64,000 nucleotides of DNA from positions 124,001-188,000 of the forward strand of contig NZ_JAVAMB010000009.1 in NCBI RefSeq assembly GCF_030730925.1, written 5' to 3'. Each line of letters begins with the position of its first letter. Position 1 is the first letter of the stretch. A model generated the notes under the pieces. It was given only the letters and a program-made list of their open reading frames with translations. It ran no database searches and was not told the DNA's origin. The translations under genes were made by a program, and so were the position numbers. The stretch comes from Flavobacterium sp. DG2-3. GTDB taxonomy: Bacteria > Bacteroidota > Bacteroidia > Flavobacteriales > Flavobacteriaceae. Shown here one piece after another: positions 55,876 through 63,059 of this stretch.

Positions 55876-57138
55876 TTATTCCTTCTCTAAAACTCGTTTA
55901 GCCAGTTTTCCAACAGTTAGTCCCTGTACCACAATTGAGAATAAAACGACGATATACGTTATTTCTAGCAATAAGTTTTTGTATTCACTTTCTGGCATCG
56001 AAAGTACTAAAGCAATAGAAACTCCACCGCGAATTCCTCCCCAAACCAAAACCATTAAAGAACCTTTGTTGTAAGCCGATCTAATTCCGAAGAACTTGAA
56101 AATGTCGAAGAATTTCCATGGTAAAACTATAGAGGTAAGTCGTGAAAACAGTACTATAAAAATAGCCACAAAACCTGTTAATAATTGTTTGTTCAAGTCT
56201 GGAAGCAATAACAATTCGAAACCAATAAAAAGGAATAAAACAGCATTTAGAATCTCATCTATAAGTTCCCAGAATTTACCTAAGTAATCTTTTGTGACTT
56301 CACTCATCGCCACTTTTTTGCCATAATTTCCGATAATTAATCCAGAAACTACCATTGCAAGCGGACTCGAAACGTGCAAACTTTGAGCTACTAAGAACCC
56401 TCCTGTTACAATAGAAAGCGTTATTAAAACTGAAACTTTATAATCGTCAATTTTCTTCATAACCTTAGAAGCTGTGAATCCAAAAACGGCTCCTAATAGA
56501 AGTCCGCCAATTCCTTCTTTTATAAACAACCAGGTAATCGAGCTAAAAGTTGCATCAAATGTCGGATCTGTTGCCATTTTTAAAACAACAGCAAACATTA
56601 CTACCGCTACTCCATCATTAAACAAAGATTCGCCCACGATTTTAGTTTCGATTCTTTTAGGAACTTTAGCTTCTTTTAAAACTCCCAAAACCACAATTGG
56701 ATCGGTTGGAGAAATTAATGTCCCGAAAACTAAGCAAAATATGTAGGGAATTTGAATTCCGAAAAGTGGCGCTATATAAAATAGAAGCATCGAAATAATT
56801 AAAGCAGAAAGCACGACACTTACCGTAGAATAAATCATAATCGGTACTTTTTGCTCTTTAAGATCAGCCATATTCACATGTAGTGCGCCTGCAAACAAAA
56901 GAAAGTTTAACATGGCGCCCATCAAGATTTCGTTGAAATCAAATTGTTTTATTAATTCAAAAAAATGTTTGGTGGTTGCCGGAAAATAAGAATCTCCCAA
57001 AAGACGAATTCCGACAGAAACAAGCATCGCAATAATCATAATTCCGATTGTTCCAGGAAGTTTTAAAAATCTTAAATTTAAATAGGCGAAGAAAGATGCT
57101 AATACAATAAGCACCGAAAAAGTGTAGTATAATTCCAT
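55876..57138 (-). CDS. CPA1-type Na+/H+ antiporter (NhaP-like)
   Basis: A 420-residue inner-membrane protein with about 12 hydrophobic segments. The transport core shows FGTLISPTDPIVVLGVLKEA (about residues 138-157) and the conserved VGESLFNDGVAVVMFAV with the Asp pair, plus ELIDEILNAVLFLFIGFELL. It lacks a large C-terminal regulatory domain. It should exchange Na+ or K+ for H+. It is divergent from the MarR/GbsR-type regulator gene. Confidence 0.9.
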   Translation of the reverse strand: MELYYTFSVLIVLASFFAYLNLRFLKLPGTIGIMIIAMLVSVGIRLLGDSYFPATTKHFFELIKQFDFNEILMGAMLNFLLFAGALHVNMADLKEQKVPIMIYSTVSVVLSALIISMLLFYIAPLFGIQIPYIFCLVFGTLISPTDPIVVLGVLKEAKVPKRIETKIVGESLFNDGVAVVMFAVVLKMATDPTFDATFSSITWLFIKEGIGGLLLGAVFGFTASKVMKKIDDYKVSVLITLSIVTGGFLVAQSLHVSSPLAMVVSGLIIGNYGKKVAMSEVTKDYLGKFWELIDEILNAVLFLFIGFELLLLPDLNKQLLTGFVAIFIVLFSRLTSIVLPWKFFDIFKFFGIRSAYNKGSLMVLVWGGIRGGVSIALVLSMPESEYKNLLLEITYIVVLFSIVVQGLTVGKLAKRVLEKE

Positions 57139-57240
57139 AAAATGTGATTTTTACAAAAATAGCTGTATCATTATTTAATCAAAAATTTCGTGGGTTGAAT
57201 TAACATAACTTTACAATTTGTTAAATATGTTTCAATTATT

Positions 57241-57272
57241 TTTGAAAGTTTAAAAACTTTTGCCTACATTTG
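57241..57272 (+). promoter_or_regulatory. Promoter of the GbsR-type regulator gene, leaderless layout
   Basis: TTTG (57241-57244), a 20-base spacer and TACATTTG (57265-57272) match the full consensus. The box ends four bases before the ATG at 57277, so transcription should begin at or next to the start codon. Confidence 0.75.
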
Positions 57273-57276
57273 AACT

Positions 57277-57780
57277 ATGGAATTCAAAGAAGCAAAAAAT
57301 AAATTCATTCAGACTTGGGGAGCTTTAGGTTCTCAATGGGGCATTAATAAAACCATGGCACAGATCCATGCTTTATTAATGGTCTCTAACGAAGCGGTTT
57401 CTATGGAAGACATTATGGAAGAATTACAAATTTCGCGAGGAAACGCAAGCATGAACCTTCGTGCCTTAATGGATTGGGGAATTGTTTACAAAGAGTTTAA
57501 AGCGGGAGAAAGAAAAGAGTTTTTTACAGCTGAAAAGGATTTAGACGAATTAGCCGTAAAAATTTCGAGAGAAAGAAGCAAAAGAGAAATTAAGCCTGCG
57601 CTTAAAATCTTAAAAGAGGTTTCGACAATTGAAGCCAAAGATTCTTCGGAAGAAAAACACTTTGTTGACCAGACTTCCAAACTGTATGATTTTGTTTTAA
57701 AAGCAGATAATGTTTTGGATAAAATGACAGAACTAAATGATAATTGGTTGGGAAAACTGGTTATAAAAATGATGAAGTAA
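57277..57780 (+). CDS. GbsR/MarR-family transcriptional regulator
   Basis: A 167-residue winged-helix protein. The region NKTMAQIHALLMVSNEAVSMEDIMEELQISRGNASMNLRALMDWGIVYKEF (about residues 24-74; the ISRGNASMNLR recognition helix is diagnostic) is the DNA-binding domain. The C-terminal helices should form the dimer. It heads a plus-strand cluster of DUF2071, DCC, TIGR01777 and SRPBCC genes, which it may control. The signal sensed is unknown. Confidence 0.82.
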   Translation: MEFKEAKNKFIQTWGALGSQWGINKTMAQIHALLMVSNEAVSMEDIMEELQISRGNASMNLRALMDWGIVYKEFKAGERKEFFTAEKDLDELAVKISRERSKREIKPALKILKEVSTIEAKDSSEEKHFVDQTSKLYDFVLKADNVLDKMTELNDNWLGKLVIKMMK

Positions 57781-57852
57781 AACTCAGAAGTAAAAAATTT
57801 TAATTCAAACTTTCAATTTTTTCTGAAAGTTCAAAATTTAAAAGCAATTGAT

Positions 57853-58590
57853 ATGAATTTTTTAAACGCAAAATGGAAAAATTTAGCCTTGTTCAATTAT
57901 GAGGTTGATCGTGAAATTCTAGAAAAATATCTTCCCGCAGGAACTGAGATTGATATCTGGAATGGCAAATGTTATGTGAGTTTAGTCGGATTTCTTTTTA
58001 AAGAGACAAAAGTTTTAGGATTGAAAGTTCCTTTTCATATCAATTTTGAAGAAGTGAATCTGAGATTTTATGTGAAGCGTTTTGAAAATGGAGAATGGAA
58101 ACGCGGCGTAGTTTTCATTAAAGAAATTGTTCCTAAAAAAGCAATCACTTTTATTGCGAATACTTTGTATCAGGAACATTATGAAACTCGAAAAATGAAA
58201 CACGGAATCTTCGAAAATGAAAGCACAAATACTTTTGTCTATCAATGGAAAAACGGTAAAAAATGGAATACAATTCAGTTAGAAACTGAAAAAAATCCAA
58301 TAGAAATTAAAGTTGATTCTGAAGCGGAATTCATCACTGAACATTATTTTGGATATACAAAAATCAGCGGTGAAACTACTTTTGAATATGAAGTTACACA
58401 TCCGCGTTGGGAACAACTGGAAGTTCTAAATCATTATGTTGATATTGATTTTAGAAAAACATACGGAGACGATTTTGAATTTCTTCAAAACTTAAACCCA
58501 ACTTCTGTTTTTTTTGCAAAAGGTTCTAAAATCGGAGTTAAGAATAAAAGGAAATTGCAAATAATGCCTGTTTTAGAAGAAATGAACTAA
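57853..58590 (+). CDS. DUF2071 (YqjF-like) protein
   Basis: A 245-residue soluble protein starting NFLNAKWKNLALFNYEVDRE. The segments LPAGTEIDIWNGKCYVSLVGF and FEEVNLRFYVKRFENGEWKRG match DUF2071, a beta-rich domain related to acetoacetate decarboxylase folds. No catalytic lysine can be assigned by eye. It follows the GbsR-type gene by 72 bases and precedes the DCC gene by 30. Confidence 0.78.
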   Translation: MNFLNAKWKNLALFNYEVDREILEKYLPAGTEIDIWNGKCYVSLVGFLFKETKVLGLKVPFHINFEEVNLRFYVKRFENGEWKRGVVFIKEIVPKKAITFIANTLYQEHYETRKMKHGIFENESTNTFVYQWKNGKKWNTIQLETEKNPIEIKVDSEAEFITEHYFGYTKISGETTFEYEVTHPRWEQLEVLNHYVDIDFRKTYGDDFEFLQNLNPTSVFFAKGSKIGVKNKRKLQIMPVLEEMN

Positions 58591-58620
58591 GCCATTTTTT
58601 AATCCAAAAAACCAAAAATT

Positions 58621-59439
58621 ATGAAAACGCTCGAAAACCAAACTTTACTTTACGATCAAGATTGTCCGCTTTGCAATTTATACACAACAGGTTTTGTGAA
58701 AAGTGGAATGCTAGATCAAAACGGCAGAAAATCATATTGTGAATTATCTGCTGAAGAACAGAGTTTTGTAGATCTGAATCGCGCTCCAAACGAAATTGCT
58801 TTAGTCAACAACAAAACGAAAACGGTCATTTACGGAATCGATAGTTTGATAAAAGTGGTTGGATTTTCTTTTCCGTTGATTGAAAAAATTTCAAACCTAA
58901 AACCAATTCATTTCATCCTCAAAAAAATGTATTCTTTCGTTTCTTACAATCGAAAAGTAATTATTCCAGGAAATGTAAAAGAAGAAAACAAATTGCAATG
59001 CACGCCCGATTTCAATTATAAATATCGTTTTCTGTTTATTGGTTTTGCTTTGGTTGTGACTACTTTTATTTTATTCGGCTATTCTAATCTGATTCTGAAT
59101 TTCCCAAAAAGCACTATTACGAGAGAATTTATTTTGGCTTTTGGGCAAATTGTTTTTCAAAGTCTGTTTCTTTTTAAATTGGACAAACAAATGATCATTA
59201 ATTATACAGGAAATTTAATGACGGTTTCGTTGATGGGAAGTTTAATATTAAGTCCGATTTTAATTTTAAGCCTATTCATTAATCTTCCACAAATGATGAT
59301 TTTAGGTTGGTTTGGCGTAACGGTTTTCATTATGTTTTTGGAACATTCTCGAAGAATTAAAATTTTAAAACTTCCATTTTACTTAACTTTCACTTGGATT
59401 CTTTATCGATTTATCGCTTTAATTCTGATTTTAAATTAA
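58621..59439 (+). CDS. DCC-family thiol-disulfide protein fused to a membrane domain
   Basis: 272 residues. The N-terminus has LLYDQDCPLCNLYTTGFVK with the DxxC..C signature (Cys15, Cys18) of the DCC/YuxK family. Residues about 25-125 are soluble, and the C-terminal half carries about four to five hydrophobic segments (FLFIGFALVVTTFILFGY, LMGSLILSPILILSLF, FYLTFTWILYRFIALIL). Fusion to a membrane part is longer than the usual 110-150-residue stand-alone DCC protein. A redox role is inferred only from the Cys pair. Confidence 0.72.
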   Translation: MKTLENQTLLYDQDCPLCNLYTTGFVKSGMLDQNGRKSYCELSAEEQSFVDLNRAPNEIALVNNKTKTVIYGIDSLIKVVGFSFPLIEKISNLKPIHFILKKMYSFVSYNRKVIIPGNVKEENKLQCTPDFNYKYRFLFIGFALVVTTFILFGYSNLILNFPKSTITREFILAFGQIVFQSLFLFKLDKQMIINYTGNLMTVSLMGSLILSPILILSLFINLPQMMILGWFGVTVFIMFLEHSRRIKILKLPFYLTFTWILYRFIALILILN

Positions 59440-59447
59440 AAAAGTTT

Positions 59448-59519
59448 TGCCACAAATTACACGAATTTTCACGAATTAAAATTTAAAAAAAATTAGTGCA
59501 ATTAGTGTAATTCGTGGCA
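59448..59519. repeat. Imperfect inverted repeat, GCCACAAATTACAC family
   Basis: TTTTGCCACAAATTACACGA near the left end is nearly the reverse complement of ATTAGTGTAATTCGTGGCAA at the right end, with A-rich sequence in between. It is the same family as 44022-44087 and the tract at 47294-47310. Confidence 0.8.
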
Positions 59520-59537
59520 AACAAAAAGCTATACAAA

Positions 59538-60443
59538 ATGAGTAAACTTATCATAGCAGCCGGAACCGGATTTTTAGGGCAGGTTTTAGTAAATCATTTC
59601 AAAAATAGATTTAACGAAATTGTAATTCTTACACGCGGAAAATCTAAAACCGTTGACGGAATTAAATACGTAAACTGGAATGCCAAATATTTTTCTGTTT
59701 GGGAAAAAGAATTAGAAAATGCCGACGTTTTAATTAATCTTGTCGGAAAATCGGTTGACTGCCGTTACACCAAAAAGAACAAGCAAGAGATCTTATGGTC
59801 AAGAATTAAAAGTACCAAAATCTTGAACGAAGCGGTTTTAAAATGTCAAAATCCACCGAAGCATTGGCTGAATTCTTCTACGGCTACGATTTATCGTTTT
59901 TCATTAGACAAAGAAATGGATGAAATTGACGGCGAAATCGGGAATGATTTTTCTATAAATGTTGCTTTGTCTTGGGAAAAAGCATTTTTTAAAACCGAAA
60001 CGCCAAAAACTTTAAAAACCGCTTTACGAACTTCTATTGTTTTAGGAAAAAACGGTGGGGCTTTGATTCCGCTAAAAACTTTGGCAAAAATTGGTTTTGG
60101 CGGAAAACAAGGAAATGGCAATCAATTTGTGAGCTGGATTCATGAAGAAGATTTTGCTCGTGCGGTTGATTTTATTATCGAAAAAGAATTGACTGGAAAA
60201 ATTAATATTGTTTCTCCAAAACCTATTCGAAATGCGGCTTTTATGCAAAAGCTAAGAAAAGCAGTTGATTTTCCGTTTGGAATTCCTTTAAGTAAAACGC
60301 TTTTAGAAATTGGTTCTTTTTTTATTCGAACGGAAACTGAATTGGTTTTGAAAAGTAGAAACGTAGTTCCGAAACGTCTTTTGGATAGTGGATTTATGTT
60401 CAAATATGAAAATATTGACGAGGCTTTTCGAGATTTATTGTAA
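59538..60443 (+). CDS. TIGR01777-family NAD-dependent epimerase/dehydratase
   Basis: 301 residues from the ATG at 59538 (MSKLIIAAGTGFLGQVLVN); the in-frame GTG at 59514 lies in the repeat and is rejected. The SDR Rossmann motif AAGTGFLG starts the protein. ADVLINLVGKSVDCRYTKKN, LNSSTATIYRF and WEKAFF follow, and the C-terminal DUF1731 part ends LLDSGFMFKYENIDEAFRDL. In many bacteria this family is fused to or next to SRPBCC domains, as here. The substrate is unknown. Confidence 0.85.
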   Translation: MSKLIIAAGTGFLGQVLVNHFKNRFNEIVILTRGKSKTVDGIKYVNWNAKYFSVWEKELENADVLINLVGKSVDCRYTKKNKQEILWSRIKSTKILNEAVLKCQNPPKHWLNSSTATIYRFSLDKEMDEIDGEIGNDFSINVALSWEKAFFKTETPKTLKTALRTSIVLGKNGGALIPLKTLAKIGFGGKQGNGNQFVSWIHEEDFARAVDFIIEKELTGKINIVSPKPIRNAAFMQKLRKAVDFPFGIPLSKTLLEIGSFFIRTETELVLKSRNVVPKRLLDSGFMFKYENIDEAFRDLL

Positions 60444-60456
60444 TATTTCAATACGT

Positions 60457-60540
60457 TTCCCACGATTGAAATCGTGGGCTATGTTTTTAAATTCTAATTT
60501 TTTCTTATTTCAGCATAGCCCACGGTTTCAACCGTGGGGA
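60457..60540. repeat. Nested inverted repeat, CATAGCCCACGG family with co-varying stems
   Basis: The arm at 60457-60483 holds CCCACGATT/AATCGTGGG and the arm at 60514-60540 holds CCCACGGTT/AACCGTGGG. Each arm is a palindrome, and the pair are inverted relative to each other. The A:T to G:C change is compensated inside each arm. It begins 13 bases after the epimerase stop. Confidence 0.88.
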
Positions 60541-60563
60541 CACAATCAAAATCCGCAGCGATT

Positions 60564-60717
60564 TGTCATTTCGACGAAGGAGACCCGAGCGATAGCGAAC
60601 AGGCGAAGCAAATCGCACTAGAAATTCCGTTCTGAATGTCGCCAATCTTTGTCGATTTACGAGTGTGATTTGCTTCGCCTGTTCGCTATCGCTCGGGTCT
60701 CCTTCGTCGAAATGACA
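60564..60717. repeat. Inverted repeat with 51-bp perfect arms
   Basis: The arms at 60564-60614 and 60667-60717 are exact reverse complements starting TGTCATTTCGACGAAGGAGA, with a 52-base loop. The arm contains the 30-bp sequence also present at 47183-47212. It is probably a non-autonomous mobile repeat; there is no coding potential for a transposase. Confidence 0.92.
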
Positions 60718-60730
60718 AGATTGTGCAAAA

Positions 60731-60761
60731 ACTTTGTCAAAGTTCCAAACTTTGACAAAGT
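60731..60761. repeat. Hairpin ACTTTGTCAAAGT
   Basis: ACTTTGTCAAAGT and ACTTTGACAAAGT form a 13-bp stem separated by five bases. It ends 16 bases before the SRPBCC start codon. Confidence 0.75.
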
Positions 60762-60776
60762 CAAACCTCAACAATT

Positions 60777-61232
60777 ATGACTATAATTAACTTAACAACA
60801 AAAATAAAAGCGCCAATAGAAACCGTATTTGACGCCTCAAGAAATATTGATGTTCATCAGCAATCTGCCAGTAAGTCAAAAGAAAAAGCAATTGCGGGAA
60901 TAACTTCGGGTTTAATTAATTTGGATGAAATGGTAACTTGGCGCGGCAAACATTTCGGATTTTATTTACAGCACAAAAGCCGAATTACTGCGATGAATTT
61001 TTACGATTATTTTGTTGACGAAATGGAAGAAGGTCATTTTAAATCTTTCAAACATGAACATTTTTTTGAAGAAGAAAATGGGTTTACAATTATGAAAGAC
61101 CAATTGCAATATGAAACTCCGTTTGGAATTTGTGGCAGGTTATTTGATATTTTCTTTTTGAAAAAGCACTTAGTTTATTTTCTTCTGGAAAGAAATACGA
61201 TTTTGAAAAAGGTCTCTGAGAATCAGAATTAA
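60777..61232 (+). CDS. SRPBCC (START-like) domain protein
   Basis: A 151-residue soluble protein with the helix-grip fold pattern: TIINLTTKIKAPIETVFDAS at the start, MVTWRGKHFGFYLQHKSRIT in the middle and a C-terminal helix FFLKKHLVYFLLERN. The family binds hydrophobic ligands or acts as cyclase/dehydrase; no specific ligand can be named. It is last in the cluster headed by the GbsR-type regulator and adjacent to the TIGR01777 epimerase, its frequent partner. Confidence 0.8.
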   Translation: MTIINLTTKIKAPIETVFDASRNIDVHQQSASKSKEKAIAGITSGLINLDEMVTWRGKHFGFYLQHKSRITAMNFYDYFVDEMEEGHFKSFKHEHFFEEENGFTIMKDQLQYETPFGICGRLFDIFFLKKHLVYFLLERNTILKKVSENQN

Positions 61233-61301
61233 AATAAATTTCTTACTTTTAAAGTATCATGAATTTAAAATGATATAATTAAACCTTTTAAAAATATACT
61301 T

Positions 61302-61697
61302 ATGAAATTAAAATTCTTATTATCAGCACTTCTTTTTTCAATTTCGTTCATCGGATTTTCTCAAAGCAATTGTACGACTTTAAAAGGTTGCGAAAGAAAA
61401 TTATGCGAATTGAACACAAAATTGGCTGCGGCTAAAAAAGCAGGAAATCAAAATCAGATTAAAGGAGTTGAAGATGCTATTGCGCAGACGAAGAAAAATT
61501 GCACGACTAAATCTGTAAATAAAGATCTTGACAAGAAAGTAAAAGAGAAACAGCAGAAAGTTAATGAAAGAACAGCCGATTTGAATGAAGCTATTAAAGA
61601 CAATGAAAGCAAAGAAAAGATCGACAAAAAAAGAAAGAAACTAAATGAAGCAAAAGCTGATTTGAATAAGGCTTTGGCGGAACAGAAAACGAAATGA
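61302..61697 (+). CDS. DUF1090-family exported coiled-coil protein
   Basis: 131 residues with a signal peptide (1-21, ending GFSQS). The mature part has CTTLKGCERKLCELNTKLAA and EDAIAQTKKNC, i.e. Cys24, Cys30, Cys35 and Cys67 in the spacing of DUF1090 (YqjC-like). A highly charged coiled coil follows (about 72-131). It is a periplasmic protein of unknown role. It stands alone, 69 bases after the SRPBCC gene. Confidence 0.75.
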   Translation: MKLKFLLSALLFSISFIGFSQSNCTTLKGCERKLCELNTKLAAAKKAGNQNQIKGVEDAIAQTKKNCTTKSVNKDLDKKVKEKQQKVNERTADLNEAIKDNESKEKIDKKRKKLNEAKADLNKALAEQKTK

Positions 61698-61749
61698 TTT
61701 TTTACCTCTCGCAGATTTAGCGGATTTGGCAGAATTAAAATATATTATT

Positions 61750-61878
61750 AATTGCCTCCAGCTTTAGCTGGAGGTATGAAAAGTATTCCATTTTGGCTTT
61801 AGCCTAACTAATTAAGTTGGGCTAAAGCCAAGATTTTTTTGTCTTATATTATTCCACCAGCTAAAGCTGGAGGCAATT
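61750..61878. repeat. Nested inverted repeat, GCCTCCAGCTTTAGC family
   Basis: 22-bp perfect arms (61750-61771 and 61857-61878), each holding a CCTCCAGC/GCTGGAGG or related palindrome. Inside lies a second inverted repeat, TTGGCTTTAGCC with GGCTAAAGCCAA (61793-61809 and 61815-61831, one mismatch). Confidence 0.9.
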
Positions 61879-61910
61879 GATTTATTTCTCTTGAAAATGA
61901 ATTTTCTCGT

Positions 61911-62034
61911 TTCACGTTTGCGTGAGGGATAGTAGCAATCCGCCGCAGCGGAGCGGATAGCCCGACCGCGATCTGGTAAGCGGGCGAATAAGCGCAAAGA
62001 ATGTTTGCCCGCTTACCAGATCGGGGGCACGCCC
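61911..62034. repeat. GC-rich intergenic repeat with ATCTGGTAAGCGGGC inverted arms
   Basis: 15-bp perfect arms at 61971-61985 and 62007-62021. The stretch from about 61911, with GTGAGGGATAGTAGC and GCGGAGCGGATAGCCCGACC, is much more GC-rich than its surroundings. I recognise it only as a type of repeat seen in this genus; it is not a tRNA or rRNA. Confidence 0.75.
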
Positions 62035-62049
62035 AAAATAAATTTACTC

Positions 62050-62862
62050 TTAAAAATAAACAATCATCAACCACCAGAAAATTGGCACGGCTTCTACCCA
62101 AAAAGAAGTATAATATTTGGATCTGTTTGGGTTGGCAAAAGCGATAAATAGCATTAGGGTTATGACCATAATCAAATTGATAATGGCATCGTGATAATTG
62201 AATGTTGAAATAAAAACTTCTAAAAACCAAAACGGAACAAGAAGTGCAAAGCCTAAATATTTTGTTTTTTGAACGCCAATTGTCTGCGGAACGGTTTGCA
62301 AATGCGGATCGTCATTGGCGAGGTCTAAAATTTCGAAAACCAAAATAAGTACAAAAACTAAAACAAAACGCTGCAGGCATTTGATAAAGAAATCTGCTGT
62401 AAACGGAATTTCGGCATTTATAAAAGGTAAAACCAAAGTAGCGCCAACCCAACAGATGGCAACAATGTAGATTTTTACTCCAGCCCAGTTTCGGGCATTT
62501 CTTCTGTTCGGAAAAAAAGGTAAGGTATAAAGTGCGGTTATGGCAAAGATTCCGAACGAAACAATTTGGGTGATTCGCTTTAATTGAAAAAAATAATAGC
62601 CGACTAAAATCACCGAAATAAAACTCAAAACAGCGATAATTTTGAGCTGTGTTCCGATTGGATTTTTCTTCACTCGAACTAGGGCATCATATTTTACGAA
62701 ATTATATCCTACAATTGTTCCGAAAAAAACAAAAAGTGCCATCGGCTCATCATATTGAATATGAAATACATGGAAAGTAATATGCACCAAAGCGAAACAC
62801 GACAAAGCCACGTGAATACTGCTGTTTAAATAAAAATTTAATATCTGTTTTAAAAGTTTCAT
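62050..62862 (-). CDS. UbiA-like polytopic membrane protein
   Basis: 270 residues with about eight hydrophobic helices. The second-loop FGTIVGYNFVKYDALVR resembles the NDxxD-type first motif of UbiA prenyltransferases in degraded form, and FEILDLANDDPHLQTVPQTIG resembles the second Asp-rich motif. True UbiA enzymes need both, so activity is uncertain. It runs towards the GC-rich repeat on its 3' side and is divergent from gcvP. It could also be a membrane protein of unknown function. Confidence 0.6.
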   Translation of the reverse strand: MKLLKQILNFYLNSSIHVALSCFALVHITFHVFHIQYDEPMALFVFFGTIVGYNFVKYDALVRVKKNPIGTQLKIIAVLSFISVILVGYYFFQLKRITQIVSFGIFAITALYTLPFFPNRRNARNWAGVKIYIVAICWVGATLVLPFINAEIPFTADFFIKCLQRFVLVFVLILVFEILDLANDDPHLQTVPQTIGVQKTKYLGFALLVPFWFLEVFISTFNYHDAIINLIMVITLMLFIAFANPNRSKYYTSFWVEAVPIFWWLMIVYF

Positions 62863-62958
62863 AGCTCAAATCTAATCAATTAGTAACAAATCAACTCTTT
62901 AGTTATAAAATTGATAAAAATTGAAGTTAAAAATACCTATTAAATTATTAATAATACT

Positions 62959-62966
62959 TAATTTTG
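62959..62966 (+). promoter_or_regulatory. -7 box upstream of gcvP
   Basis: TAATTTTG matches TAnnTTTG and predicts a leader of about 90 bases. No -33 TTG is found at the expected distance. The leader shows no glycine-riboswitch motifs. Confidence 0.45.
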
Positions 62967-63059
62967 CGCCACAAAAAAACAACACATTTACTTTGAAATG
63001 TTATTTGCCCCACAAAACTGAGGCTGATGGCATTGACTAAAAAATTTAGATAGCTACAA

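Noticed and set aside
57808..57831. Terminator after the GbsR-type gene
   Set aside because: AACTTTCA and TGAAAGTT can pair (8 bp), but there is no T-tract, so termination is not supported; the cluster may continue.
60388..60774. Small frames on both strands across the 60.4-60.8 kb spacer
   Set aside because: They consist mostly of the inverted repeats read as codons and have no protein-like composition.
61911..62034. tRNA or rRNA fragment in the GC-rich spacer
   Set aside because: No cloverleaf, no GTTC-type T-arm and no match to conserved rRNA segments could be read; the inverted arms fit a dispersed repeat.
62966..63059. Possible glycine riboswitch in front of gcvP
   Set aside because: The leader is of suitable position but lacks the conserved glycine aptamer motifs and is too short for a tandem aptamer.
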